A stretch of DNA of 64,000 nt, from NCBI GenBank assembly GCA_947396885.1, contig OX377206.1, forward strand, positions 90,083,960 to 90,147,959. The letters run 5' to 3'. Below are positions 1 to 10,690 of this stretch, piece by piece. The position numbers were made by a program, and so were the translations under genes. Source of the stretch: Heligmosomoides polygyrus polygyrus. Its lineage: Eukaryota; Nematoda; Chromadorea; Rhabditida; Heligmosomidae. The notes below the pieces were generated by a model. It was not told where the DNA came from. It worked only from the letters and a program-made list of their open reading frames with translations, and ran no database searches. Position 1 is the stretch's first letter. Every line of letters begins with the position of its first letter.

Positions 1-57
1 ACGCTCAATGCTGCGACACCTTAATGTTATTACATTACCTGCTGTTCTAACGTATTT

Positions 58-395
58 GGCGTGTGTAGCGCAGTCGGAAGAGATGTCGGCTGTCGCGTGC
101 ACCCAATACCAGGTCCTTGGTTCGGATTTTCCGCACAGGCCAGCTAAGCCTTCAATTTCGCCTTCCATTTTTCCATTTTTCCATTTTTTCTTTCCTTTTT
201 TTGGTTGGTAAATTGGTACCAGAGTTACCTGGGAAGGAAAGAGCGCTAATTTGTTCATCATCTGCCACCGGAAGTCATTGCATGGCCAAATATGCATACA
301 AATCGCCTCTAGGACATTTCGTAGAAGTAGAATGCGTGGCGCATCCCAAAAAGGATTGTGTGAGCCGATATTCTTCATTCTTTATCATAAACACT
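58..395 (+). repeat. tRNA-derived SINE, copy 1
   Basis: Full-length but diverged copy of the window's dominant SINE. The head carries the A-box-like TAGCGCAGTCGG (from about 66) and a B-box-like GGTTCGGATTTTCC (from about 118). The 3' part has the conserved GTAGAAGTAGAATGCGTGG block near 323. The tail is degenerate (TTCTTTATC). The copy also contains an expanded T/C-rich stretch at about 155-205 that other copies lack. Pol III transcription and LINE-dependent mobilisation are family inferences. Confidence 0.8.
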
Positions 396-429
396 CACAA
401 TGCCGAGGTTTCAAGAAGAACAGAGAAGT

Positions 430-738
430 TCAGAGTCTCGAATTGCTGAATTCTTGATTATTTTCTTGAGAACGTACCCAATAACGATAGAACATTGTCA
501 TTTTCATCGCTTCCGTCGGCTGCCCTCGCATCATTCGCAGCTCGTCCGGAGAAGCGGATTTGGCCATCGAATTGATGTACTCATCCGCTGTTTTTCCAGC
601 ACCTGAAATCGCATTCCATAGATGAGGCCAGTAATGAAAGAGGATGTCCACCGCTGGTATCGTACGCTCTTTGTCGAGTCGCATAATGTCAACGCCAACT
701 TTCGACGTGCAACTGCTGGCGAATCCGACGAAGTCTCC
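430..738 (-). CDS. possible orphan terminal exon, unknown protein
   Basis: Reading the minus strand, an ATATTTAG acceptor is followed by an uninterrupted 102-codon frame ending in TGA at 430-432. The translation is mixed and protein-like, with segments such as VDILFHYWPHLWNAISG and SASPDELRMMRGQPTEAMKM, and shows no low-complexity bias. It would be a last exon of a gene whose earlier exons lie at higher coordinates, but I found no convincing upstream exon between 740 and 1930. I recognise no family. A cryptic ORF or an exon remnant of a decayed gene is possible. Confidence 0.35.
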   Translation of the reverse strand, partial: GDFVGFASSCTSKVGVDIMRLDKERTIPAVDILFHYWPHLWNAISGAGKTADEYINSMAKSASPDELRMMRGQPTEAMKMTMFYRYWVRSQENNQEFSNSRL

Positions 739-1931
739 CTAAATATCCTTTCTTAGTTACCGTAACAAGATTTTTAATTCAAATGTAATTAAAACTACAT
801 TTCGACTCTGTTCCTGTCATGAAAGCTATGGTATGATGCACCGATGCATACTATTTATACGTAGGGATCAGAGACGGGCGGAATTTCTGTTTTCTGATCT
901 TCTAGAAATTTTGGGCAAATTTTTTCGGTTTTCTGTCTTCTAGCAAAATGGCCAGAAACTGGTCAGAACACAGAAAATAAGGCCGTGGCACAAAATTTCC
1001 AAATTTTATCATAGCAATCCAATAACATGAGTTCATAGAATATCATAAAATCATGAGTTTCATTACAAAATAATGTCTTTAGAGTATTCAAAATCAAAAA
1101 ATGTGACGCTTTGGGTGTGTAAGTAGAGATTGCGTGGTCCACTCATCGAGTGTACTGCAGTGTTTGTATGATTGATGGTGTCCCTACTAGAGATATCAAA
1201 AAGATGCGAATGTTCCAGCATTGAACTGAACGTTCAGGTTTTATTTTATTTTTATTTTACTTTTTTACTAAGCCAAACTGAACTGACCTATCCTCGACAT
1301 AGGACGGTAGCGTTCTATGCCGAATATTAGGATGGGTCGGAAATAAGCTGGTTTGCTGACACGAGAAGGATGACAGCCGAATGCCATAGCCTAGTGGAAT
1401 CCGCAGAATATCAGAACAGCTCCTTGGTCGGATTTTTTTTTTGCAAAAGCTTTGAATGAGAAAAATTATGCATCCGGTGTCTCTCGACCGCGGTGAACTT
1501 TCTGGGCTATTCTGGCACAAAACAAGGACAAATGAAGACGTTGCCAACGTCCTTAAAAAAAACTCGACGAAAAATTGGTAAACGTGACACAAGCTCTTTT
1601 CTATAGAAACGGTCTGGACTGAATAATTTTGAAGATGTTAATACGGCACTAAACTCTTCAACTTTGAGAGAGTGTATCAGCTATAGCTTGTTGACTCATC
1701 GTTTGTCAGTATGTTATTAAATAAAACTGTACCATAGAGTACCTGATGCGTGATATTAAGGCCAAACTTCGTTCCAGGCGGATTGACCAGATACGGTTTG
1801 CCTTTCTCTGTCCTGCCGAATTCGATCTCTGCCCATGGCGTTCCGGTGAACTGCAAAAAGCACGGCTACATCATAATTCAGTGAGTTCGTACACTTGTGT
1901 GCCTTCGCTAATTGACAGATTGCTATTAATG
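739..1931. other. no recognised feature
   Basis: AT-rich sequence with no ORF that looks protein-like and no repeat I can match elsewhere in the window. A short repetitive stretch at about 880-970 alternates TTTCTG and TTCTAG motifs and may be the end of an old element. Confidence 0.5.
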
Positions 1932-2225
1932 GATAAAGGATAAGGAATGGCGTTACTCAATCCCTTTTGGGATGCGCCACGCACTCTACTTTGAAGGGAT
2001 GTTGTCGAGGCAATTTGAATGCTTATGTGACCTTACAGTGACTTGCGGTAGCCAGCCGATGAACAAGTCAGTGCTCTATTTTTCTCAGACAAGTCCGGTA
2101 CCAATTCGCCGACCCCGGAGGGATGGAATACTTGGTTGGTCTGGACGAAAAATCCGAACCAGGAACCTGGCATCGTGTACACACGACAGCCGGTACCTCC
2201 TCCGTCTGCGCTACACGCTCCATAT
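1932..2225 (-). repeat. tRNA-derived SINE, copy 2
   Basis: Minus-strand copy: the GGATAAAGGATAA tail lies at the left and the tRNA-like head at the right. It is flanked by a perfect 9-bp target-site duplication CTATTAATG (1923-1931 and 2226-2234), which fixes both ends and supports retrotransposition by target-primed reverse transcription. Confidence 0.88.
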
Positions 2226-2469
2226 CTATTAATGATCTGCTACTAAATATTGGTTTTTAGCATTGGTTTTAACCTACTGATCACGAATTCGTGTTTATTC
2301 GCTTTGTTATAGGACGACATAATGTTAAACAACATTTAAAGGTAGGCAGATCCTCAAATGTTACAATGTCTTTTTCCAGCCCCTGGATTACTGAAAAATC
2401 TGTCAAATGCACAATAATGTGAACCGGAAGAAAGGAATAACCGAAATAAGAACAACTACAGAATGCGTG

Positions 2470-2730
2470 GGCGATTGGAAGTGCAGCCGGAGGAGGCATC
2501 GGCTGTGGCTTGCACTCTACCTCAAGGTTCTTGGTTCGGAATTCCCCCTGGCTGGCCAAGTCTATTCTCTCTCATGAATCACTTTTTGGGTATCAGACTG
2601 CTCTAACAACACTGACTTAAACACCACAAGTCATTCTATAAATCAAGGACGCAACCAAATCTCCTCCACAATCTCCAGCAGAAGCAGAACTCGTAGCGCA
2701 TCCCGCAAATAGCTTGACTATACCCGACCT
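2470..2730 (+). repeat. tRNA-derived SINE, copy 3, degraded
   Basis: Head CAGCCGGAGGAGGCATCGGC and B-box region GGTTCTTGGTTCGGAATTCC are recognisable. The body is eroded and interrupted, and the CGTAGCGCATCCC block near 2694 marks the 3' part. No target duplication seen. An older insertion than copies 2, 6 or 22. Confidence 0.6.
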
Positions 2731-2773
2731 CTACCCTTCATCGTCTACAAAATCAACTTGGATTCTACATATA

Positions 2774-4055
2774 TTAGGTTGTAACGAATTAAATGGCACT
2801 GGCTCGCGGCATTTTTTGGCGCGTCTTTACGCGTTTGATCAAGAACAAACCGTAACATGTGGCATATCATTTAGAGTCGCAACCTTTGCTCTACCGGTGA
2901 GTACCAAATTTTCTATGTAAAAGTGGGAAAACTTGAGAGTTTTATTGACTTTTTTGCAGATGGACAAAAGGGTAATCCGAGGCATTTACTTGTATGAATT
3001 CAAGCTGGGCACTACAGCTAAGGAGGCGGACGAGAAGATCAACGCCGCATTCGGTCAAGGATGTTCCACAATTCGGACGGCGTATCGTTGGTATCAGAAG
3101 TTCCGGAATGGAGATGAGAGCTTGGAAGAACATGAAGGTTGTGGGAGGCATAGTGATGTTGATGAGGACAAGCTGAGAGATGTGGTAGAGGAGGATGCAC
3201 ACAAAGGTACCAGGGAGATAGGGAAGGTTCCTGGCGTCAGTCACAACACAGCTGCCCGGCATCTGAAGGAAATTGGAAAGACCAAAAAGCTGGAAAGGTG
3301 GGTGCCTCACGAGCTGTCTGAGGAGCAAAGAAACCGACGATATGAGATCTCGTCCGCACTGCTTCTACGGAACGAAACGGACCCACTCCTTGATCGCATC
3401 TAACCTGTGACGAGAAATGGATAATGTACGACAACAGGCGACGATCGGCACAGTGGTTGGACAGCGATGAGAGATCCAAGGTTTTTGCGAAGCCGGAATC
3501 GCACCAAAAGAAAGTAATGGTGACAGTATGGTGGTATTCGCTGGGAATTATTCACCACAGCTTCCTCCCTCCCGGTGAATCCATCACGGCAGAGAAGTAC
3601 TGCATTGAAATTGAAGAAATGATGAAAAAGTTGAAGGATATCCGGCCGGCCTTGGTAAACCGAAGGCGAGTTCTCCTTCTGCACGACAATGCTCGCCCCC
3701 ATGTAGCACGAATGACGTTGCAGAAATTGAATGAGCTGAGCATTGAAACTCTACCACATCCTCCGTTTTTTCCCGACCTCTCCCCAACAGTCTACCATTT
3801 CTTCAAGCATCTTGGCGACTTCTTGGTAGGGAAAATATTCAAATACCAATAGGATGCCGAAGGTGCCTTCGAAGATTTCGTCAATTCCAGAACTTCTGAT
3901 TTTTATGCTACTGGGATAAAAAAGCTTGTGTCACGTTGGCAAAGATGTGTGGAATCAGAAGGTTTTTATTTCGATTAATGAACTTGCCTACAAGCCAAGA
4001 TATTAACTGTTTAAATTTACAGTGGTTCAGTGCCATTTATTTCGTTACAACCTAA
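2774..4055 (+). mobile_element. mariner transposon copy A (Hsmar1/bandit-like), defective
   Basis: Complete 1282-bp element with terminal inverted repeats TTAGGTTGTAACGAA and its complement, flanked by TA on both sides. It encodes a mariner transposase broken by a frameshift, a nonsense codon and loss of a catalytic Asp. About 83 bp of leader before the transposase start contains a 63-nt sequence with GTGAGT and TTTTGCAG ends (2897-2959). A second copy in inverted orientation lies at 13262-14544 and differs mainly by point changes. Mobility in trans would require an intact transposase elsewhere. Confidence 0.93.
2960..3978 (+). pseudogene. mariner transposase, inactivated (copy A)
   Basis: Cut-and-paste transposase of the mariner DD34D family, aligned by eye to the SETMAR/Hsmar1 transposase. 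The paired helix-turn-helix DNA-binding half (residues 1-110) is followed by the WVPHELSEEQRNRR linker motif and the catalytic domain (TCDEKW, HDNARPH). Three lesions are visible against copy B: one G missing near 3402 shifts the frame after LLDRI; the third catalytic Asp (SPTDYHFF) is Val (SPTVYHFF near 3789); and CAG became TAG at 3850-3852. The usual C-terminal ESEGFYFD follows before TAA. It cannot make an active enzyme. Confidence 0.93.
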
Positions 4056-5759
4056 TAGTTTGTTCCGAACTAGAGAAACCTTAGTTCCCAAATTTGATGA
4101 GATAAACTAGTGCACAGCCAAACTGCATAGAATTAAAGACAAAAGATAGATAGACAAAAAAATCTCTAATAAAAAGTACCTCATGGGTGGCATGTCTCAG
4201 GAGTAGTCGTCCAATGATACACTGCAGTACATCCTCCCTTAAAGTATGACTATGTCGGTCAACTCATATAGCCGATAATAGATAATGACCATGAAAAAAA
4301 TAATGGTGACGAAATAAAGTAATGAATCATAAAATAAAATAAAAACAAAGAGTGCGAAGTATGCACTAAGATGTACAGTGGCATCCAAAAGTCTGTGAAT
4401 CATTGCACTTTCTAGATATAATTCGTTTAAAATCAGAAGTAAAAATTTGGATTTAGATTTATGAGATTTATGTTGAGACTTTTTATGTAATTGCCCGTTC
4501 CACATTTTGAGCATAAAGACAGATAAAAAGAGAAAAGTGGCTCCTATCTGCTCTGGTGTTTCTGCGTGACTTCAGGTGAGCATGATTTCCACTGTCAATC
4601 AAATAAGCACTATGGGGTTCTGAACTTGTACAGGGCCGCATCTTGTTTTGTGATTTTTTGCATCAGATCGTTAGATGATTATAAAGTGATGAAGCACGGT
4701 TTAGCCAAGAGATAGAAACCTTATCCTATTTCAAAAAGTGCCGATTTTTTCTTACGAAACCCTGCATTGTGGCTTGTAGGTGATAGGTGGCGATACGAAC
4801 CGCTTTTAGAGAAATCAAAATTCAAGAAATCAAAATTTTCTGATTTTATACTCTTATATTCGCTTTATTGTAATACAAATTTTCCTTAACTAAAACACAA
4901 CCTCATGCTTGTAAGTAAATGCCTATTTTGACTTCACGTATGGCTACTGATTGCACTGCTCTGCTTGAAAGGTGTGCCTTTGAAAATGATAAATGTCCAC
5001 TTTGAAATCAAAACGATACATAATCAAATCTTCAGACAATTTCAGAAAAATTTCCACGCTTTAAGAATGCCGGCATTCACTCACTGATGTTGTTTGTTGG
5101 CGATATCGGAGAAATCCTCCGGTGTAATGCACTGTACAGCTTTGCGATACATCCTTTCGAACTGAAAGTTTTCCAACCATCCAAACCCATCTCTCGAAAC
5201 CAAAAAGGAATCATGAGCAAACGTACGTCATCACTTTCGAAGGATTTTTGTACACTGACCACCCAGCGATTGCATTTGCATTCACACCTGAAACACGTGG
5301 CTCTTCTGAAGCGAAGATATGCGTGTTAGAAGTGCTGGCCTTCGACGGTTTGCTAGAAATCATGAGGGTCTCCTAACTTACACTTTGTGTCATTCAACCA
5401 TTAACTTTTGAAGCTGCTCTCAAGGAAGGCTGTTCTTTGATTCCCCTAGTCAATCTGGGAGGAGTTTTGAGGAAGGCGAGGCCTTGCCAGGTATTATCAC
5501 GTCGGAGGGGGTCCACCTTTCAAAAGGTGTCTATGGTAGATCACGTAGATAATCTGGAAAACACCTATCTTCCGGAAATCCGGAGCTAGATTCCCAACGC
5601 GTGGAAAGTAATGTTACCCCTAGCATTGTCCACTAATGAAAGAAGATTCGAGGATAGAAGGAATCTATAGTGGTTAAATTGAAAAATGAGCTTCTATTGG
5701 CTTCTGATGCATTCACAAAGAGCCGATTGCCAGCAACCTTATCCCAACTTGAGTTTTTC
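4056..5759. other. no recognised gene; one weak ORF
   Basis: Mostly AT-rich. A minus-strand frame at 5077-5330 (segment SFESDDVRLLMIPFWFREMG) reads like coding sequence and could be a lone exon, but it has no recognisable domain or partner exon. Nothing else supports a gene. Confidence 0.4.
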
Positions 5760-6060
5760 CTTTCAATTCTATGTCTCTCTTTCCTTATCTGTAATTAGTA
5801 ATTAGTTTTTATTAGTTTTCTATATTTTATCGAGTTTAGTTACTTTGATAGCCTTTACCTGCTCTGACAACAAGCGCATCGTAGGCTGGATAAATGAACT
5901 GAATTGAATTGAAATGTTCTGGATATCAAAGATCTACACGTGAACCTCAATTGTCTGAAATTTGAAAACTATAGACGTCCCAGAGGCCCTGCACATTATT
6001 TTTGGTCAGACCGCACGACTGGAACTCCTTGGCCTTACCCCTTCTTGTCGGTGGAACTCA
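5760..6060 (+). repeat. dispersed repeat B, copy 1 (possible LINE 3' end)
   Basis: Shares with 7626-7830 the order CGCATCGTAGG, GAATTGAATTGAA-like tail, then AGACGTCCCAGAGG and GGAACTCCTTGGCC. A GAATT-repeat after a conserved block suggests the 3' end of a LINE-type element plus shared flank. No coding sequence is left. Confidence 0.5.
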
Positions 6061-6116
6061 GTTCCGTGTTGCGTCGATTGTTGACATTATTTGTATAAGG
6101 ACGTACATATATTATC

Positions 6117-6403
6117 GGGCGCGTGAAGCGCAGTCGGAGGAGGCGCCGGCTGTCGCCTGCACCCGATACCAGGTTCCTGGTTCGGATTTTCCGCCCAGGC
6201 CAACCAAGCCTCTGATCCCTCCGGGGTCGGTGAATTGGAACCAGACTTCTCTGGGAAGGATAAAGCACTGACTTGTACATCGCCTGGCCACCGCAAGTCA
6301 TTGCATGGCCAAATACACATTCAACACGCCTCCACGACATCCCGTAGAAGTAGAATGCGTGGCGCATCACAAAGAGGATTGAATAACGCCGTTCTTTATC
6401 CTT
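6117..6403 (+). repeat. tRNA-derived SINE, copy 4
   Basis: Near-consensus copy with AGCGCAGTCGGAGGAGGCGC and GGTTCGGATTTTCC in the head, the AAGTAGAATGCGTGGCGCAT block, and a TTTATCC-rich tail. The tail continues into a 16-bp sequence duplicated on the far side of the RTE fragment, so this SINE was in place before the RTE insertion. Confidence 0.88.
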
Positions 6404-6419
6404 ATCCTTTTATCCTTGT

Positions 6420-7314
6420 TTCCGTCGGTGTTCACCAAGGTTCCGCGCTTTCCCCACTTCTTTTCATTGTCGTAATGGATGCCATTTCGCGAGACCTTCA
6501 GAAGCCTGCTCCTTGGACGCTGCTCTATGCAGATGACGTAATGCTTGCGAGTGAAGACAAGGCCGAACTTGAGCGACAAGTGCAAGCTTGGTGTGACCGC
6601 TTGGCGGCGTTCGGGCTCAAGCTAAACGTCCAAAAAATCTGAGTACTTGACGACAGACGTAAACGAGACTGGGTCCATTGAGATCAATGGCACTGCGCTC
6701 GTACGAGCGACACATTTCAAGTACCTTGGATCTGCAATTGCGTCTGATGGTAGTCTGACGTGCGAGGTGAACTCACGCGTGAGCGCAGCGTGGTCCAAAT
6801 GGCGCTCAATGACAGGCGTTCTGTGCGACAGAAAGATACCGGAGCGCTTAAAATCAAAGATCTACAGAACCGTCGTCCGACCAGTAGCGATGTACGGTGC
6901 TGAGTGCTGGCCTGCAACGAAAGAAGTTGAGAGCCGCCTCAGCGTGATGGAGACGAAAATGCTGCGCTGGACGGCTGGTGTCACGCGTTTGGATCATGTT
7001 CGCAATGTCTCCGTACGCCAAAGGTTTGGCGTCGCTCCAATTGCTGACAAGCTACGTGAAGCTCGCCTACGGTGGTATGGCCATGTTCTTCGTGCGGACG
7101 GCGACACCGTTCGGAAGATTGGCCTCAACATAGATGTGCCCGGAAAACGGCCTAAAGGACGACCTAGGCAACGCTGGCTTGATACGTTGCACGTGGACTT
7201 AAAGGAAGCTGGTATCCACCCCGATCAAGCGTTTGATCGTGCGAAGTGGCGTCATCATACCAGAAGAGCGGACCCCGCTGCTAAGCGGGACAAACGCTGA
7301 AGAATAAGAAGAAG
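6420..7314 (+). mobile_element. RTE-type LINE, 5'-truncated insertion
   Basis: An 895-bp insertion delimited by an identical 16-bp target duplication ATCCTTTTATCCTTGT (6404-6419 and 7315-7330). It begins inside the reverse transcriptase domain and ends with an AAGAATAAGAAGAAG tail, which is the classic product of incomplete target-primed reverse transcription. The target was the tail of SINE copy 4. Confidence 0.9.
6424..7300 (+). pseudogene. RTE-clade reverse transcriptase, C-terminal part
   Basis: Reverse transcriptase of an RTE-like non-LTR retrotransposon. Visible in order: GVHQGSALSPLLF (fingers/palm), the catalytic YADD box near residue 40, and the typical thumb and C-terminal region (FKYLGSAI, YGAECWPA, MLRWTAGV, RLRWYGHVLR, GRPRQRWLD). 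The reading frame breaks once near 6640, after NVQK, where one base is missing. Endonuclease, fingers and start are absent through 5' truncation. Dead copy. Confidence 0.92.
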
Positions 7315-7337
7315 ATCCTTTTATCCTTGTATGTATA

Positions 7338-7625
7338 AGCACTGGAGCTCAGTTGGAGGAGGTGCCGGCTGTCGCCTGCACCCGATACCTGGTTCTTGGT
7401 TCAGATTTTCCGCCCAAGCCAACCAAGTCTTCCATCCCTTTGGGGTCGGTGAATTGGTACCAGGCTCGTTTGGGAACAACAAGAACAAAAAACTGAATTG
7501 CTCACCGCTAATCGTTGCATAGGTCAAACGCGTTCAAAATGTCTACACGACATCCCGTAGAAGTAGAATGCGTGGCGCATCCCAAGAAAGGGATTGAGTA
7601 ACGCCGTCCCTTATGCTTTATTTGT
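7338..7625 (+). repeat. tRNA-derived SINE, copy 5
   Basis: Plus-strand copy just downstream of the RTE fragment: CAGTTGGAGGAGGTGCCGGC head, CTTGGTTCAGATTTTCCGC B-box region, and the AGAAGTAGAATGCGTGGCGC 3' block. The middle is rearranged (AACAAGAACAAAAAAC at about 7473-7488). Confidence 0.8.
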
Positions 7626-7830
7626 AAACAGCCTTTACTTGTTGTGACTACAACCGCATCGTAGGGCTGATAAGGGAAATGCATTGAATTGAATGTTTTG
7701 GATTTTATAAAAAGGGAGGATCGTAAATCACGTAAAATTGTCCGAAATTTGAAAAAATATAGACAGTCCAGAGACCTGCACCACTCGAACTCCTTGACCC
7801 TACCACTTCTTTAAGTATTAGAGGGTCTAG
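7626..7830 (+). repeat. dispersed repeat B, copy 2
   Basis: Matches 5860-6060: GCCTTTAC, CGCATCGTAGG, ATTGAATTGAA, AGACAGTCCAGAGACCTGC and CGAACTCCTTGACC in the same order. The two copies flank the SINE/RTE/SINE block, so they may mark a local duplication. Confidence 0.5.
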
Positions 7831-8592
7831 TATGCCCGAAAGGTCGTCAATAAAAATTTTCCAATTTTGAGCCTCACTCTTGAAAAGAAGAATATGCAAA
7901 CATGAAGTTCAGGGAACCCACGGTATTTTAGAAGAATTGTAATTCAGTTTTAACCTCTGTTCGTTGCCACCCAAAATATAAATTTAGTGAAGTATTTCGA
8001 GTGCTCGGTCCCGTATTCTCCCTCCTTTTCTCAAGTAGTGGCCCCAAAGGAAACGGCATTCTGAAGTATTTCTGCAACGAAGGTTCTCGTAGGAGAGCCT
8101 TCTGACATCGATCGCTTCGGTCCCTACCGGTGCTGCTGGGCAGCACGTACTTACAGCTCTACAGAAAGGCGAAATGGATGACTCACTCAGTCATGGTGGA
8201 AGGTCGTCGCCGCGCGGTCGAACTGCGCGTGTGCGTTGCGTGTTATTCAGGTGCGGCTGCTGCTGGCCTTGAACGTGTGTGGGTCGGTGTGTCGGCCGCC
8301 GTCGGTCGTGCAAGATGCCACGCAGATAGAGTTCGCGCACCACGTCCCGAACGACGACGGCGACCGCACGGCTTCTTAGCGGCTCCGTGGCTGTTGCCTT
8401 CTGAAGGCCTTTGTCCATCGGCGAATCTGCCCCATCTGAACTGACAACGTGGGCATTCTAGTCCACCTTCGTAGGTGTCGCGAACGCGTACGGTGATCCA
8501 TAAATCTCGCGACACGGATTCTGCGCATCAGTCGTCTTCAGAAGGTCGACAAAGGAATGGGATTTGGTATACAGGGTGGCCCATAGGACCTG
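7831..8592. other. GC-rich stretch, no recognised gene
   Basis: The part 8130-8470 is unusually GC- and CpG-rich for this window and opens ORFs in several frames, including a minus-strand one with a CPRC motif. The overlapping open frames look compositional. It may be a remnant of a GC-rich element; a similar CGGCGA(A/G)TCTGCC motif recurs near 28715. Confidence 0.35.
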
Positions 8593-8604
8593 CAACAAAA
8601 CATA

Positions 8605-8901
8605 AAGGATAAAGATAAAGGACGGCGTTACTCAATCCCTTCTGGGATGCGCCAGCGCATTCTACCTCTACGGGATGTCGTGGAGGCGACATGAATGCGT
8701 ATTTGGCCATACAATGACTTGCGGTGGCCAGCCGATCAACAAGTCAGCGCTCTATCCTTCCCAAACAAGTCTGGTACCAATTCACCGACCCCGGAGGGAT
8801 GGAGGGCTTGGTTGGCCTGGGCGGGAAATCCGAACCAGGGACCTGGTATCGGGTGCACGCGACAGTCGCGCCTCCTCCGACTGCACTACACGCGCCCAAC
8901 A
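8605..8901 (-). repeat. tRNA-derived SINE, copy 6
   Basis: Well preserved minus-strand copy with an AAGGATAAAGATAAAGG tail at left. It is flanked by a perfect 12-bp target duplication CAACAAAACATA (8593-8604 and 8902-8913). One of the youngest copies here. Confidence 0.9.
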
Positions 8902-8913
8902 CAACAAAACATA

Positions 8914-9269
8914 GGGGTATAAAAAGGCTAAGAATGCACCAAGTTTGGTACACCTTTAAACAATGTTTGCGCATGGTATGTAGATTATGGTGGAGCGGTA
9001 CTATTCATAAGGGACCACTCCTGGATTGATAAGAGCCTTCAGATCGTGTGGGTTGCTTTACAGCTCGCGTCGCAGCACCTCGTACGGAGTTTTATTTCTT
9101 ATTCGTTCCGACGAAGATATTGAACAATAGTTTTTCCAGGCTTTATAGAGCAGGACATTTTCTCTAAGGTGATCAATAAACAAAGATTGAAAATCTAAAG
9201 ATTCAGGAATTTCCCAGCTAGTCCATCGCAGATGCAATATTTTGCAGATGGACTGAGAACCGCTACATT
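8914..9269. other. no recognised feature; minus-strand ORF
   Basis: A minus-strand frame (9402 to 9058, 114 codons) runs from the 1.44-kb repeat into this segment, with mixed sequence such as LHLRWTSWEIPESLDFQS and no stop codons. I recognise no family, and no splice context marks it as an exon. It may be transposon-derived. Confidence 0.3.
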
Positions 9270-10045
9270 CGAGGAGTGCCTTTGTTTCCGTACCGAGGTT
9301 TTGCTGAACATTGTCTTCGAACAATAACATGGATTGCATGGGAATAGATATGGATGGGTGCAGGTTCATAGCGGGAGCGGGCACACTGTATCCCCTCCAC
9401 ACCTGACAAGTTTAGCCGAACCATGATTAGACGTCCATCAACAGTTACAATGTATACATATTGAAGCCTTACGTCTCCGTTCTAGAATCTTTGAACATTC
9501 AGATTGAATTTATTTCGAAGCAAACCTTGTTATCGGGATCATCCCGGGCTTGTTGAAGATTCGGTAAATTTCCCGTTTCACCTCTGCTATTTAGCGACGC
9601 CGGTATACAGTCACCATTATAGCATCAAAATATCCACTTTGAGCAAAATCTAGCGATATCGGCGAGCTCAGAAAGAGGGCACAGCAGAATCAGACCACTT
9701 CTTTGTTGAACACGATGCTAATTACCTATCCGACCTAAGCGTCGTTCCACAATCGTGTCTTTGACTCAATAATTGGTGGCGAACCTGTGTAGGATGGAAA
9801 GATAGGGGGTAATATATGTACATGGCTTATCCTCAGAAAAATGCAGACAGTTCCGATGAAGGAATTTTGCCACTAGTCAGTAATGTGGCCCTTATGGGAA
9901 CCTGAAGCGCGTCATTCCAGCGCTATAGTTAAGTGACGCCTTGGTCGGATTCAGCCCAGAATTCTGGAGGCGCTATTCCCTTCTAAGACTCGAATGGCTT
10001 CAGATAAGGGTAGAAGACGTTATGCTCTGTATGGTCGACGTTGTC

Positions 10046-10690
10046 CGATGCATATTTATTTATTTATTTATTTATACGTGGATATCCACGCAAAAAATAG
10101 AACAAACAGAACATGCACATTAAGAACCAGAACAGAGCGAGTAAAAATATACTGCTAGGTACAAGCGACAGACAGCGGCAACAGTTGGAAGCAAACTATT
10201 AAGGAACATCCTGGAGATACCTGTCAATAAGTCTTTTGTATTGCCTTAGCGATTTTGGTAAAATGTTTTTCTTCGAAAACTTTTGAAATTCGGTTCCAGC
10301 TCGGTCTGTGAAAAGCGTAGACCTTATATTACTTCTAGCTTTTGGAATCTGGATCTTCATCTGACCACCTCTAGTATTAGAGCAAGATATTGAATAAAAT
10401 TCCTGAAGAGGAAGATCCAACATGCCATTGATCAGCTTATATATGGTGATTAGATCATATCGTTTCCTTCGAAAAGCAAGGGTGCGTAAATTGAAGAGTT
10501 TGTTTCTCTCAAGAGCCGATGGAATGTTAGCATAATTACACCCATGTACTCTTATCCAGAGCTTTTTTGTAAAGCTATTTTGTACAGATTCCAATCTAGA
10601 GATTTCACGTTTGCATTTAGGACTAAATACTGTGGTACCATATTCAAGTACAGGCCTGGCATATGTTTTGTATGCGAGCACCATGTGGCG
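10046..10690 (-). mobile_element. CR1-like LINE 3' end inserted in repeat R1
   Basis: Minus-strand 3' fragment of a CR1-type non-LTR retrotransposon ending in a tetranucleotide tail (complement of TTTATTTATTTATTTAT at 10051-10075), typical of CR1 3' ends. The flanking R1 sequence, GACGTTGTCCGATGCATA at left and GCGTATGCCTATAATCCC at right, is contiguous in R1 copy D, so the insertion point is clear. Confidence 0.82.
10199..10690 (-). pseudogene. CR1-like reverse transcriptase C-terminus
   Basis: An open frame of about 160 codons encodes the post-palm region of a CR1/jockey-like reverse transcriptase: LAYKTYARPVLEYGTTVFSP, RLESVQNSFTKKLW, LERNKLFNLRTLAFRRKRYD and a basic tail ending RYLQDVP. 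The palm and endonuclease are absent. The frame continues upstream for about 47 codons (MDSSRYIYQQSELEHQ...), but those come from the repeat R1 host sequence, not from the LINE. Confidence 0.82.

Noticed and set aside
8243..8515. Minus-strand ORF with a CPRC zinc-knuckle-like motif.
   Set aside because: GC-rich stretch opens several overlapping frames; only one CxxC pair and low-complexity Ala/Arg-rich remainder.
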